Origin: Acetobacteraceae bacterium
GTDB taxonomy: Bacteria > Pseudomonadota > Alphaproteobacteria > Acetobacterales > Acetobacteraceae
DNA length: 64,000 nucleotides
Direction: 5' to 3'
Assembly: GCA_947371015.1 (NCBI GenBank)
Contig: CANBNK010000010.1
Location: forward strand, 1 to 64,000
Shown here piece after piece: positions 1-7,520 of the stretch. The position numbers and the translations under genes are program-made. The first letter of the stretch is position 1. Each line of letters opens with the position of its first letter. Below the pieces are notes generated by a model. It did not search any database. It was not told the origin of the DNA and saw only the letters and a list, made by a program, of their open reading frames with translations.

Positions 1-2
1 CC

Positions 3-449
3 CCGCCACCCCGGGTGGAAGCCGCGCCGATTACCGCGCCCGTGGCCGAGGTTGTGCCCGCCAGCCCAGCCCCGCCGGCCGCCCAGGCGACGGAACCCGC
101 CCCCGAACTGCCGCTTGCAGCCGAAGCCCCAGTCGCAGAAGCCCCGGCCGAGGACGAAGCCCCCCGCCGTGCGCCGCGCCGCCGCCTGGCCGCCAAGCCC
201 GAAGCCGAGGGCGACGTCCGCAAGCCGACCCGCCGACGCACCATGGTGGAACGCGCCGAGGAACTGTTCTCCGCGCCGCCGGAAGCCGAGCCGGGGCATG
301 TCGCCACGGAACACACGCTTAGCCTGCCGGTCGATGATAGCGCCCAGGGCACCGAGGCCGCCGCCCGCCGCCGCCAGCGCGTGGCCGATGCCCCGCGGTG
401 GCAGGTTGCCGGCGCGATCCGGCGCGGCCGTCAGCCGCGCGCTACGTAA
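3..449 (+). CDS. C-terminal tail of an unidentified protein (5' end outside window)
   Basis: The frame is open to the left edge and ends at TAA 447-449, so this is the end of a longer gene; the in-frame GTG at 15 need not be a start. The visible ~148 residues are low-complexity: an Ala/Pro/Glu-rich stretch, then a basic Arg/Lys cluster, then a mixed segment (TMVERAEELF) and a basic end (IRRGRQPRAT). This looks like a disordered C-terminal extension of a larger protein. I do not recognise the family. A strong palindrome follows at 496-528. Confidence 0.5.
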   Translation, partial: PPPRVEAAPITAPVAEVVPASPAPPAAQATEPAPELPLAAEAPVAEAPAEDEAPRRAPRRRLAAKPEAEGDVRKPTRRRTMVERAEELFSAPPEAEPGHVATEHTLSLPVDDSAQGTEAAARRRQRVADAPRWQVAGAIRRGRQPRAT

Positions 450-461
450 CGCTCAGCGGCG

Positions 462-528
462 CGAAGGCTTCACCTTCGTGCCGCTCAATCGCGACATGCC
501 GTGTCACGCCGCCGGCGTGACACGGCAT
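462..528. repeat. Two-part palindromic element, possible bidirectional terminator
   Basis: A first hairpin has arms CGAAGG/CCTTCG (462-467, 473-478). A second is a perfect 15-bp inverted repeat (496-510 and 514-528) around a 3-nt loop. It sits between a plus gene ending at 449 and a minus gene ending at 640, where it could end both transcripts, although no T-run follows. The first hairpin and the spacer after it resemble the start of the repeat array at 46024-46239, so this is probably a dispersed element. Confidence 0.6.
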
Positions 529-639
529 AAGCCGCAGCCGCCATTTGGTGGCTCGGCCTGCAAGCAGCGGGCCGCTGGTCGGAATCCCGTGCGCTTGGCA
601 TCAGTTCAATCGCGCAGCCGCGCCAGTCAAGCGAGCGCG

Positions 640-1587
640 CTACTCTGGCTTCATCCCTGCGGCATCAGCCAGCCCAGTCATCAGGCTGCGCTGGGCATCG
701 ATGAACTGCCCAAACGCCGCGCCTTCCAGCAGCGCCGGCTCGGCGCCGACATCGGCCAGCCGCGCCACCACCTCGGGCACCGCCAGCGCATGCCGCAGTG
801 CCTGGTGCAGCCGGGCCAGCACCGGCTGCGGCGTGCCGGCCGGCGCATACAGCCCAATCCACTCGGTCAGCGCGAAGCCTGGCAGCGTCTCGGCCACCGC
901 CGGCACCTCCGGCAGCACCGCCATACGTCGCTCGCTGGAAACCGCCATCGCCCGCAGCCGCCCGCCCTGCACCAGCGCCACGGCACTGGGCGTGGTGGCG
1001 AAGTTCAGCCGCGTATCACCGGTCACCACCGCCATGGCGCCGGTGCTGCCACCGCGATACGCCACCGCCTCGCCCCGCACCCCCGCGCGCTGCAAAAAAT
1101 ACAGCCCGGCGAAGTGCGAGGCCGAGCCCACGCCGGCCACCGCATAGTGCACCGGCAGCGCCTGGCGCTTCAGCTCGGCGATATACTCGCGCAGCCCCTC
1201 CGCCCGCTCCCCGGGCGGCACCACCAGCAAGAGCGGCATCACGCTGAGCCGCGCGACGGGCGCAAAGTCGCGCAGGTAATCAAAGCCGAGATTCGGGTGC
1301 AGCTTGTGGCGCACCACCAGCGCCGAGGCATCCGCCATCAGCGTGTAGCCATCCGGTGCGGACTGCGCGACCATCTGGCCGCCCTGGGTGCCGCCGCCGC
1401 CCGAGCGGTTCTCGATCAGCACCTGCTGCCCCAGCACCTGCGCCATCGGCGCGGCCAGCAGGCGCACGGTGGTATCGGCGCCGCCGCCGGGGCCGAACAC
1501 CACCACCACACGAATGGGCCGGTCGGGAAAGCCTTGCGCCGCCGCCGGCCCGGCCAGCAGCAGCAACGTCATCAGCGCACGCAACAT
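640..1587 (-). CDS. Bug-family (TctC-like) periplasmic substrate-binding protein
   Basis: Extracytoplasmic binding protein of the tripartite tricarboxylate transporter receptor family, which binds carboxylates in the periplasm. A signal peptide (MLRALMTLLLLAGPAAA) is followed by the family pattern FPDRPIRVVV..GPGGGADTTVR, then VLIENRSGGGGTQGG and APDGYTL; total length about 315 residues is normal. I chose the ATG at 1587, one base past the stop of the GST gene, because it gives a compact signal peptide; ATGs at 1602 and 1611 are alternatives. Third gene of an operon with CaiB and GST. No TctA/TctB membrane genes are nearby, so it is an orphan receptor, as is common for Bug proteins. The ligand cannot be told from sequence. 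Confidence 0.9.
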   Translation of the reverse strand: MLRALMTLLLLAGPAAAQGFPDRPIRVVVVFGPGGGADTTVRLLAAPMAQVLGQQVLIENRSGGGGTQGGQMVAQSAPDGYTLMADASALVVRHKLHPNLGFDYLRDFAPVARLSVMPLLLVVPPGERAEGLREYIAELKRQALPVHYAVAGVGSASHFAGLYFLQRAGVRGEAVAYRGGSTGAMAVVTGDTRLNFATTPSAVALVQGGRLRAMAVSSERRMAVLPEVPAVAETLPGFALTEWIGLYAPAGTPQPVLARLHQALRHALAVPEVVARLADVGAEPALLEGAAFGQFIDAQRSLMTGLADAAGMKPE

Positions 1588-1588
1588 C

Positions 1589-2215
1589 TCACGGCATCCC
1601 ATTGCGGCCATGCGCCCGGTAGCCCGGCCGCTCCGTCAGTTTTTCATAGTAGGCCGCCACCGCCGGGAAGGCCGGCTTGTCGAACCCCTTCACGCTGAAC
1701 CAGCGGTTCACCACCAGCCCCAGCGGAATGTCTGCGAGTGTGAACGCGCCGAGGATGTGCGGCCCGCCGCTCCGCGCCAGCTCATCTTCCACCAGCGAAA
1801 TGCAATCCGTAAAATCGCGCCGCCCCTGGCCGACGAACCACTCATTGTTCCACGGCATTTCCTGCAACTGGCCACCGAGGAAGGCGCCGCGCATGGCATG
1901 GGTCAGGTCGTAGGCCACCCAGTCCATCCACTGTTCCACCTTGAAGCGCGCCGCCAGGTCGCTGGGGTAAAGCTGTTCGGCGCCATGCTTGGCGGCGAGG
2001 TAGCGGATGATCGCATTGCTCTCCCGCATCACCAGGTCGCCATCGATGACCACCGGGATCTGCGCCACCGGGTTCAGCTTCAGGAATTCCGGCGTGCTGG
2101 TCGGCGTATAGCCGCGCCCCCAATTCTCGCGGTCATACGGAATGCCCAGCTCCTCGCAGAGCCACAGCACCTTGCGGACGTTGAACGAATTCGGCCGCCC
2201 GAGAACCTTCAGCAT
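1589..2215 (-). CDS. Glutathione S-transferase family protein
   Basis: 208 residues with a thioredoxin-like N-terminal GST domain: MLKVLGRPNSFNVRKVLW carries the usual catalytic Ser/Thr region, followed by the cis-Pro segment (AQIPVVIDGD) and the glutathione gamma-Glu contact motif (RESNAI). A helical C-terminal domain follows. The ATG abuts the stop of the CaiB gene with no gap, and the Bug gene starts one base after this stop, so the three are probably translated together. The family covers conjugation, isomerisation and dehalogenation; the substrate here is unknown. Confidence 0.88.
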   Translation of the reverse strand: MLKVLGRPNSFNVRKVLWLCEELGIPYDRENWGRGYTPTSTPEFLKLNPVAQIPVVIDGDLVMRESNAIIRYLAAKHGAEQLYPSDLAARFKVEQWMDWVAYDLTHAMRGAFLGGQLQEMPWNNEWFVGQGRRDFTDCISLVEDELARSGGPHILGAFTLADIPLGLVVNRWFSVKGFDKPAFPAVAAYYEKLTERPGYRAHGRNGMP

Positions 2216-3361
2216 CTAGCCCTCCTGCAGCCAGGCACGGATTTCCGCGTTGTGCTCGCCCAAATCCGGTGCCCGCCGCCGCACCGTGGCCGGCGTGCCC
2301 TCCAGCCGCACCGGCGGGCGCAGCGCGCGCTGTGGGCCATGCGTCGGGTCGTCGTATTCCATCACGGTGCCGCGCGCCTGCGCCTGCGGATGCGCCAGCG
2401 CTTCGTCATAGGAAAGCACCGGCTCGCTGGGGATGCCGTGCTGGCCCATCGCCGCCAGCCAATCCGAGGTATCGCCCTTCAGCAACTCGCCCTGGATGAT
2501 CGGGATCAGCACCGCATTGTTAGCGACACGCTGGGCATTGCTGGCAAAGCGCGGGTCGTCGCGCAGTTCCGGCCGGCCGATGATGCCGCACAGCGCCTGG
2601 AAAAACTTTTCCTTGGAAGCGCCCAGCGTCAGCCAGCCATCCCGCGTCTGGAACACCCGGTACGGCGCGCTGCCGCGATGCAGCTGCCCCATCCGCGCCG
2701 GGCGGGTCCCGTGCGTCAGCACGTGCGCCGCCTCATAGACACCGAGCGAAATCCCCGCCTCCAACAGCGACTGGTCGATCAGCTGGCCTTCCCCGGTGCG
2801 GTGGCGCGCCTGCAACGCCCCCAGCACCGCGATGGCGCTGTACATGCCCGCGGTCACGTCGGTGATTGCGATGGGCAGCCGGTACGGCTCGCCTTCCGGC
2901 GGGCCATTGCCGAACATCAGCCCGCTCATGCCCTGCGCCATCATGTCCAGGCCACCATGCCCGGCCCACGGCCCGGTCTGCCCAAAGCCGGAGATGGAGC
3001 AATAGACCAGCCGCGGATTCACCTCCCGCAGGGCTGCATACCCGAGGCCCAACTTGGCCAGCGTACCCGGCCGGAAGTTCTCCACCAGCACATCCGCCCG
3101 CGCCGCCAGTTGGCGCACCACGGCCACGTCATCGGGGTTCTTCAGGTCGGCGGTGATGCTGCGCTTGTTGCGGTTCCACACGCTGAACGGCGCGCCCCTG
3201 CCGTCCACGAAGGGCGGCATCTTCCGCGCGTCATCGCCGCCATCCGGGCGTTCCACCTTGATGACATCGGCGCCCATGTCGCCCAGCAGCATGGTGCAGT
3301 AGGGGCCTGAGAGAAAATTCGTCAGGTCCAGCACCAGCAGACCATCCAGCGCACCGGCCAT
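2216..3361 (-). CDS. CaiB/BaiF-type (class III) CoA-transferase
   Basis: 381 residues, the usual length for class III CoA-transferases, which move CoA between carboxylates. Visible motifs are GLLVLDLTNFLSGPYCTMLLGDMGADVIKVE at the N-terminus (start of the Rossmann half), NKRSITADLK, ENFRPGT and GGLDMMAQGMSG; the Asp in the last is the expected acyl-anhydride-forming residue. The start at 3361 has a GGGGG stretch about 7 bases upstream. First gene of the CaiB-GST-Bug operon; the Bug protein could import the acid that this enzyme activates (inference). CoA donor and acceptor cannot be predicted. Confidence 0.92.
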   Translation of the reverse strand: MAGALDGLLVLDLTNFLSGPYCTMLLGDMGADVIKVERPDGGDDARKMPPFVDGRGAPFSVWNRNKRSITADLKNPDDVAVVRQLAARADVLVENFRPGTLAKLGLGYAALREVNPRLVYCSISGFGQTGPWAGHGGLDMMAQGMSGLMFGNGPPEGEPYRLPIAITDVTAGMYSAIAVLGALQARHRTGEGQLIDQSLLEAGISLGVYEAAHVLTHGTRPARMGQLHRGSAPYRVFQTRDGWLTLGASKEKFFQALCGIIGRPELRDDPRFASNAQRVANNAVLIPIIQGELLKGDTSDWLAAMGQHGIPSEPVLSYDEALAHPQAQARGTVMEYDDPTHGPQRALRPPVRLEGTPATVRRRAPDLGEHNAEIRAWLQEG

Positions 3362-3435
3362 CTTCGTTCCCCCGCATGTTCGGCGCGGAGTAGAACGCGG
3401 CTGGTTCGCGCTGGCAAATCAGGCGCTGGTGGTCC

Positions 3436-3566
3436 CGAGAGGGACGCCGTCCCTCTCGTACTCTCCCTGCCAAAGGCCGAAGGGCCTTTGCGAACCGATC
3501 GTTCAAAACCCGGGTTCCAAGGGCCTCTCGGCCTTTGGTGGGGAAGTTTGCAGGGGCAAAGCCCCT
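3436..3566. repeat. Cluster of palindromes in the intergenic gap 3362-3617
   Basis: The gap between the HIT gene and the CaiB operon is packed with hairpins: perfect 10-bp arms at 3436-3445/3449-3458, 8-bp arms at 3471-3478/3483-3490, a longer-range 11-bp pairing of 3470-3480 with 3528-3538, and AGGGGC/GCCCCT at 3552-3566. No coding potential is apparent. It may combine the terminator of the HIT operon with REP-like repeats. Confidence 0.5.
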
Positions 3567-3590
3567 TCAACCAGCTACATCCCCTGCGAC

Positions 3591-3640
3591 ACCTACTTCC
3601 CAGGCGCCTGCGGCGACCTACTTCCCAGGCGCCTGCGGCA
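3591..3640. repeat. 25-bp tandem duplication of the 3' end of the HIT gene
   Basis: Two adjacent 25-bp copies (3591-3615 and 3616-3640), differing only at the last base. The second holds the final codons (PQAPGK) and TAG stop of the HIT gene; the first is a downstream copy of the same gene end, including the stop triplet. Confidence 0.9.
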
Positions 3641-4007
3641 CCATCCTACCCAACCGCCGCCCGCCAAACACATGCACATGGAAATGCGGCACTTCCTGCC
3701 CGCCTTCCTCGCCCATATTGGTCAGCAGCCGATAGCCGCGCTCCTCCAGCCCCTCGGCCTTGGCCACCTGGCTGACCAACCGCCAGAAGCCGGCGATCGC
3801 CGCATCATCGGCGGTGGCGTGGAAATCCGCCGCGCTGACGAACCGCCCCTTCGGCACCACCAGCACATGCACCGGCGCCTGCGGGTTGATGTCGCGGAAG
3901 GCCAGCGCGTGCTCGCTCTCGGCGACCTTCTGGCAGGGAATTTCACCCCGCAGGATGCGCGCGAAGATATTCGCGTCGTCATAGGGTGGCAGGCCGGAAA
4001 CCGACAT
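3618..4007 (-). CDS. HIT (histidine triad) family protein
   Basis: 129 residues; nucleotide hydrolase/transferase of the histidine-triad superfamily. The triad HFHVHVF lies near the C-terminus, with the upstream motifs NIFARILRGEIPC and AFRDINPQAPVHVLVVPK typical of HINT-type proteins. The ATG at 4007 has GGGAGAG 6 bases upstream, so the longer reading to 4106 is not used. It follows hisE by 73 bases on the same strand, a common alphaproteobacterial neighbour of the his genes. The end of the gene is duplicated in tandem (3591-3640). Confidence 0.93.
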   Translation of the reverse strand: MSVSGLPPYDDANIFARILRGEIPCQKVAESEHALAFRDINPQAPVHVLVVPKGRFVSAADFHATADDAAIAGFWRLVSQVAKAEGLEERGYRLLTNMGEEGGQEVPHFHVHVFGGRRLGRMVPQAPGK

Positions 4008-4080
4008 CGTTCTCTCCCGTGGCGGTCGTTCGAGCGGATGCTTCACGCCGACGGTGTTGCCACCTGCGGCGATCACGCGC

Positions 4081-4605
4081 TCAGGGTAGCTTGGTGGTCC
4101 GCGCAACCCGAAGAATGCCCTTCGGTCGCGCCGCCTTCTCGGCGATCCCGCTGATCCCCTCGCGGCGCATCAGCTCGCCCCAGACCTCGCCGGGCTGGAT
4201 GCCGGCATTCACCCACACCACCACCAGGTGGTACAGTAGGTCGGCGCTTTCGCTGACGGTGCCCTCATGGTGGCCCAGCGTCGCCTCGATAACGCATTCC
4301 ACCGCTTCCTCGCCCAGCTTCTGCGTCACCTTCGCCGTGCCGCGCGCCATCAGCCGGGCGGAGTGCGAGCCTTCGATATCGCCGGCCAAGCGGCGGCTTT
4401 CCACCGTCTGCCAAAGCCGGTCCAACACGTCCGGCCCGGCGCCGGCGGTGTCCATCTCCAACGGCCGCAACATGCGCGCATCGGCCCGCGCCAGGGCGGC
4501 CGGCTTCTTCGCCGCCTTCGGCCTGGTCTTCATCTTCGGCGCCGGCGCGGCCTTGGCTTTCGCCTTGGGCGTTGCCTTCAGCTTGGGCTTGCTATCCTTG
4601 GCCAT
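4081..4605 (-). CDS. hisE: Phosphoribosyl-ATP pyrophosphohydrolase with a basic N-terminal extension
   Basis: Second step of histidine biosynthesis: hydrolysis of PR-ATP to PR-AMP. The C-terminal ~110 residues are HisE (VLDRLWQTVESRR, KLGEEAVECVIEA, ESADLLYHLVVVW), with the acidic metal-binding residues EE..E and E..D. Upstream lie about 50 Lys/Ala/Pro-rich residues (KPKLKATPKAKAKAAPAP), which are not part of the family domain; HisE is usually ~90-120 residues. The ATG at 4605 lies 2 bases after the hisF stop, consistent with coupling; an internal ATG at 4473 would give a near-canonical length. Confidence 0.93.
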   Translation of the reverse strand: MAKDSKPKLKATPKAKAKAAPAPKMKTRPKAAKKPAALARADARMLRPLEMDTAGAGPDVLDRLWQTVESRRLAGDIEGSHSARLMARGTAKVTQKLGEEAVECVIEATLGHHEGTVSESADLLYHLVVVWVNAGIQPGEVWGELMRREGISGIAEKAARPKGILRVARTTKLP

Positions 4606-4607
4606 AG

Positions 4608-5387
4608 TCAGGCGGCCTTCATGGTTGCGGCCAGCGGGCGCACCGGGAAGCCGGCGGCGGCCAGCGCCGCCTTGGCATCGCCGATGCGAAACTGGCCATA
4701 GTGGAAAACGCTCGCAGCCAACAATCCAGTGGCGCCAACCCGCGCCCCTTCAACAAAATGCTCCACCGTGCCGACCCCGCCCGAGGCCACCAGCGGCAGC
4801 CGCACCGCGGCGCGCACGCGGGCCAGCAGGTCCAGGTCGAAGCCCGCCTTGGTGCCGTCCCGGTCCATGCTGGTCAGCAGGATCTCCCCAGCGCCGAGGC
4901 TCTCCATCCGCGCCGCCCAGGCGACAGCGTCGATCCCCGTGGGCTTGCGCCCGCCATGGGTAAAAATCTCCCAGCGGCCGTCGCTGACCTTGCGCGCGTC
5001 GATGGCGACGACGATCGCCTGGCTACCAAAAGCTTCCGCCGCGCGCCGCACCAGGTCCGGGTCCGTGACGGCAGCGCTGTTGATGCTGGCCTTGTCGGCG
5101 CCGGCCAGCAGCAGCCGGCGCACATCCTCAACGCTGCGGACGCCGCCACCCACGGTCAGCGGGATGAACACCTCCGCCGCGGTGCGGCTGACCACGTCGT
5201 ACATGGTGTCGCGGTTTTCGTGCGTCGCGCCGATATCCAGGAAGGTCACCTCGTCGGCGCCTTCGCGGTCATAGGCGCGGGCCTGTTCCACCGGGTCGCC
5301 GGCATCGCGCAGCGCGACGAAGTTCACGCCCTTGACGACGCGACCGTCCTTCACGTCCAGGCAGGGAATGACACGCAGCGCCAGCAC
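4608..5387 (-). CDS. hisF: Imidazole glycerol phosphate synthase, cyclase subunit
   Basis: 259 residues, full length. HisF closes the imidazole ring using ammonia supplied by HisH (gene at 7508). Catalytic Asp residues are in [15 protein letters not shown] and VVAIDARK; phosphate-binding loops are LTVGGGVRS and LVASGGVG. The start is GTG at 5387, with no ATG nearby. It is separated from the upstream DoxX-like gene by 306 bases, so it may have its own promoter; hisE follows almost immediately. Confidence 0.97.
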   Translation of the reverse strand: MLALRVIPCLDVKDGRVVKGVNFVALRDAGDPVEQARAYDREGADEVTFLDIGATHENRDTMYDVVSRTAAEVFIPLTVGGGVRSVEDVRRLLLAGADKASINSAAVTDPDLVRRAAEAFGSQAIVVAIDARKVSDGRWEIFTHGGRKPTGIDAVAWAARMESLGAGEILLTSMDRDGTKAGFDLDLLARVRAAVRLPLVASGGVGTVEHFVEGARVGATGLLAASVFHYGQFRIGDAKAALAAAGFPVRPLAATMKAA

Positions 5388-5392
5388 AGATC

Positions 5393-5507
5393 ACCCGAAG
5401 AGTTGTCGAACAGGGGCAAGGCCGCCAGTGGCGGGCTGCCCCCCCATGCAGAGAAACCCCCTTGGGGTCAAGCAGTTGTCGCGCGTCAACCAGTTTCGCC
5501 AACGGGT
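5393..5507 (-). other. tRNA-Leu-like relic (not a functional tRNA)
   Basis: On the minus strand this stretch holds TGGCGAAACTGGTTGACGCG, very like the D-arm of bacterial tRNA-Leu, and about 80 bases later GTTCGAC, like a T-loop; ACCCG and CGGGT at the ends could form the outer acceptor stem. There is no proper anticodon stem, the T-stem does not pair, and the span (115 nt) is too long. It may be a decayed tRNA remnant or chance. Confidence 0.25.
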
Positions 5508-5646
5508 AGCAGCGCGCGTTGCCGCAGGGCGTGGCAGCTTGATGAAAATCGTGCCGCCGACGCCGCGACACGGACCCGTTCCAGTGCCACGCGCTGCTGG
5601 TGCAGCAGCGCGCAACCATTGGTTCCACGCCGCCAGAGCCTGTTCC

Positions 5647-5716
5647 GCGCCGCGTTTCGCGGACGCTTATTCCGCACCGCGTTTCGCGGACGCTTATTCC
5701 GCGCCGCGTTTCGCGT
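5647..5716. repeat. 27-bp tandem repeat (2.6 copies) over the 3' end of the DoxX-like gene
   Basis: Units at 5647-5673 and 5674-5700 plus 16 bases of a third. The gene end (AKRGAE and TAA) runs from the partial third copy into the second; the outer copy repeats that end downstream. The rest of the 5388-5693 gap holds a perfect 9-bp hairpin with arms GCGCTGCTG/CAGCAGCGC and the tRNA-Leu-like stretch, but no convincing gene. Confidence 0.9.
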
Positions 5717-6089
5717 CGACGCTCAACGGCCCCGGCCCTGCAAACACCAGGAACAGGAAGACAAAGCTGTACAGCGCCGCCAACTCACCGCCGTTCAGGA
5801 TCGGATAAATCCCGCGCGAAAAATGCACCATGAAGTAGGCCACCGCGGTAAAGCCGCTGGCCAGGAACGCCGCCGGCCGGGTGAACAGACCCACCGCCAG
5901 CAGCACGCCGCAGACCAGCTCGATCAGCCCGCCAAACCACATCAAGTTGCCGAACACCACCGCCGGCGGGTGGTTGGCCGGAAAGTCCAGCAGCTTCAGG
6001 CAACCATGCTGCAGCAGCAGCAGCCCCGACATGAAGCGCAGCAGGCTCAGCATGCGCGGTTGCCAGGCAACCAGGACCGCATTGTTCAT
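5694..6089 (-). CDS. DoxX family inner-membrane protein
   Basis: 131 residues with four hydrophobic helices and the DoxX pattern: LLRFMSGLLLLQHGCLKLLDFP, GLIELVCGVLLAVGLFTRPAAFL, then TAVAYFMVH and a C-terminal membrane helix. DoxX-like proteins are small membrane proteins linked to thiol/redox functions; the exact role is unknown. The ATG at 6089 (MNNAVLVAWQPRM) has AAGGGG 10 bases upstream; an in-frame ATG at 6137 would add 16 unlikely residues. It lies inside the histidine block between hisA and hisF with no evident link to the pathway. Confidence 0.88.
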   Translation of the reverse strand: MNNAVLVAWQPRMLSLLRFMSGLLLLQHGCLKLLDFPANHPPAVVFGNLMWFGGLIELVCGVLLAVGLFTRPAAFLASGFTAVAYFMVHFSRGIYPILNGGELAALYSFVFLFLVFAGPGPLSVDAKRGAE

Positions 6090-6152
6090 CGTGAAATACC
6101 CCTTGATGTTCCAAGCCCGGCCGCAACAACCGACCATCAGGGGGGATAGTCG

Positions 6153-6887
6153 CTATCCCCTGGCCAGCGCCAGCGCCGCAGCGGGGTCGATGCGGCCATC
6201 ATACAGCGCCCGGCCGATGATCACCCCTTCGATCCCCTGATCCCCAAGCTTCGCCAGCGCGGCCACATCGGTAATGCTCGCCACCCCGCCGGAGGCGATG
6301 ACCGGCAGCCGCACCGCCTGCGCCAGCGCCAGCGTGGCCTCCAGGTTCACCCCGCCAAGCATGCCGTCGCGGTCGATATCGGTGTAGATCACCGCCGCCG
6401 CGCCGGCATCCTCGAACCGCAGCGCCAGGTCGGTGGCGGAGACGGTGCTGACATCCGCCCAGCCCTCCGTCGCGACCATGCCGCCCTTGGCGTCGATGCC
6501 CACCGCCACCTGGCCCGGAAACGCCCGGCAGGCCGCGCGGGCGAAATCCGGGTCCTTCAGCGCGGCCGAACCGAGGATGACGCGCGTCAACCCCGCCGCC
6601 AGCCAGGCCTCCACCGTCGCCATGTCGCGGATGCCGCCACCCAGCTGCACCTTGTGGCCGGGAATGGCCGCCAGAATGGCCTGCACCGCCGCCGCATTGG
6701 CCGGCTTGCCGGCAAAGGCGCCGTCCAGGTCCACCACATGCAGCCAGCCGAAGCCGGCCTGCCGCCAGGCCAGCGCCTGCGCCGCGGGGTCGCTGCCATA
6801 GACCGTGGCGTCGGCCATCTCGCCGCGCTTCAGCCGCACCACCTGGCCGGCCTTGAGGTCGATGGCGGGGTAGAGCGTCAGCGCCAT
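6153..6887 (-). CDS. hisA: ProFAR isomerase (phosphoribosylformimino-AICAR-P isomerase)
   Basis: 244 residues, full length TIM barrel catalysing the Amadori rearrangement of ProFAR to PRFAR, the step before HisF/HisH. Catalytic Asp in [15 protein letters not shown] and the second acid in VGIDAKGG; phosphate-binding loops VQLGGGIRD and VIASGGVAS. Same strand as the other his genes, between the GNAT gene and the DoxX-like gene. Confidence 0.97.
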   Translation of the reverse strand: MALTLYPAIDLKAGQVVRLKRGEMADATVYGSDPAAQALAWRQAGFGWLHVVDLDGAFAGKPANAAAVQAILAAIPGHKVQLGGGIRDMATVEAWLAAGLTRVILGSAALKDPDFARAACRAFPGQVAVGIDAKGGMVATEGWADVSTVSATDLALRFEDAGAAAVIYTDIDRDGMLGGVNLEATLALAQAVRLPVIASGGVASITDVAALAKLGDQGIEGVIIGRALYDGRIDPAAALALARG

Positions 6888-6917
6888 GGGAATATCTCGC
6901 TTGCCTGGGCCAGGGCG

Positions 6918-7520
6918 CTAGCCGGCTTCGTTGATCAGCTTGTCCGTGCTGCGCCCGCGCCCGGGTTCCAGCAGCTTGAAGTAGTAATGCCCGGCCACGG
7001 TCTGCCCGCCGACGCGGGCATAGGCCGGATGCGTGCCCCAGCGGGTATAGCCCAGCCCCTCGAACAGCGAGATGGCGGTGGCCTGCGTCGCCCGCACGTC
7101 CAGGTTCAGCACGCGAATGCCCATCGCCGCCGCCCGCTCCTCCACCCGCGCCACCATCAGCCGCGCCAGGCCGTGGCCGCGCGCATAAGGGGCGATATAG
7201 GCGTGGGTCAGCTGTGCCCCGAAGGCCTGGGCTTCGTTGTTGCGCGGCGGCCGCACCAGTTGCGCGCTGCCCACCACGTTGCCGTCCAGCCGGGCCAGGT
7301 ACAGCTCCCGCTCCGGCACCAGCAGCACACCCCGAAAGTGGCGCTCCAGCGCGGTGCGGCCCTGCGGCTCCACCCAGCCGAAGCCGCCACTCTCGATGAT
7401 CGAGGCGTCGGTCGCCTCGCACAGCTCGGCCATGTCGAGGTCGTCGATCCGCGTGGCCAACTCGATCGACAGGGCATGCCCTTGGGGCCCCCCCGCCGCG
7501 GCCGCGCTCAAGGCGCCCAC
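6918..7520 (-). CDS. GNAT family N-acetyltransferase (start uncertain)
   Basis: The GNAT fold is clear: IELATRIDDLDMAELCEATDASIIE at the N-terminus and an acetyl-CoA loop at YIAPYARGHGLARLMV (R-G-H-G-L-A), then AISLFEGLGYTRWG. No ATG lies in frame near the expected start; GTG at 7520 (overlapping the end of hisH by 13 bases) or TTG at 7511 are candidates. A run of seven G then four C at about 7486-7496 could mark a sequencing indel that hides the true start. Lies between hisH and hisA; substrate unknown. Confidence 0.8.
   Translation of the reverse strand: MGALSAAAAGGPQGHALSIELATRIDDLDMAELCEATDASIIESGGFGWVEPQGRTALERHFRGVLLVPERELYLARLDGNVVGSAQLVRPPRNNEAQAFGAQLTHAYIAPYARGHGLARLMVARVEERAAAMGIRVLNLDVRATQATAISLFEGLGYTRWGTHPAYARVGGQTVAGHYYFKLLEPGRGRSTDKLINEAG

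Noticed and set aside
5393-5507. Functional tRNA-Leu
   Set aside because: No anticodon stem-loop, unpaired T-stem and excessive length; kept only as a relic observation.
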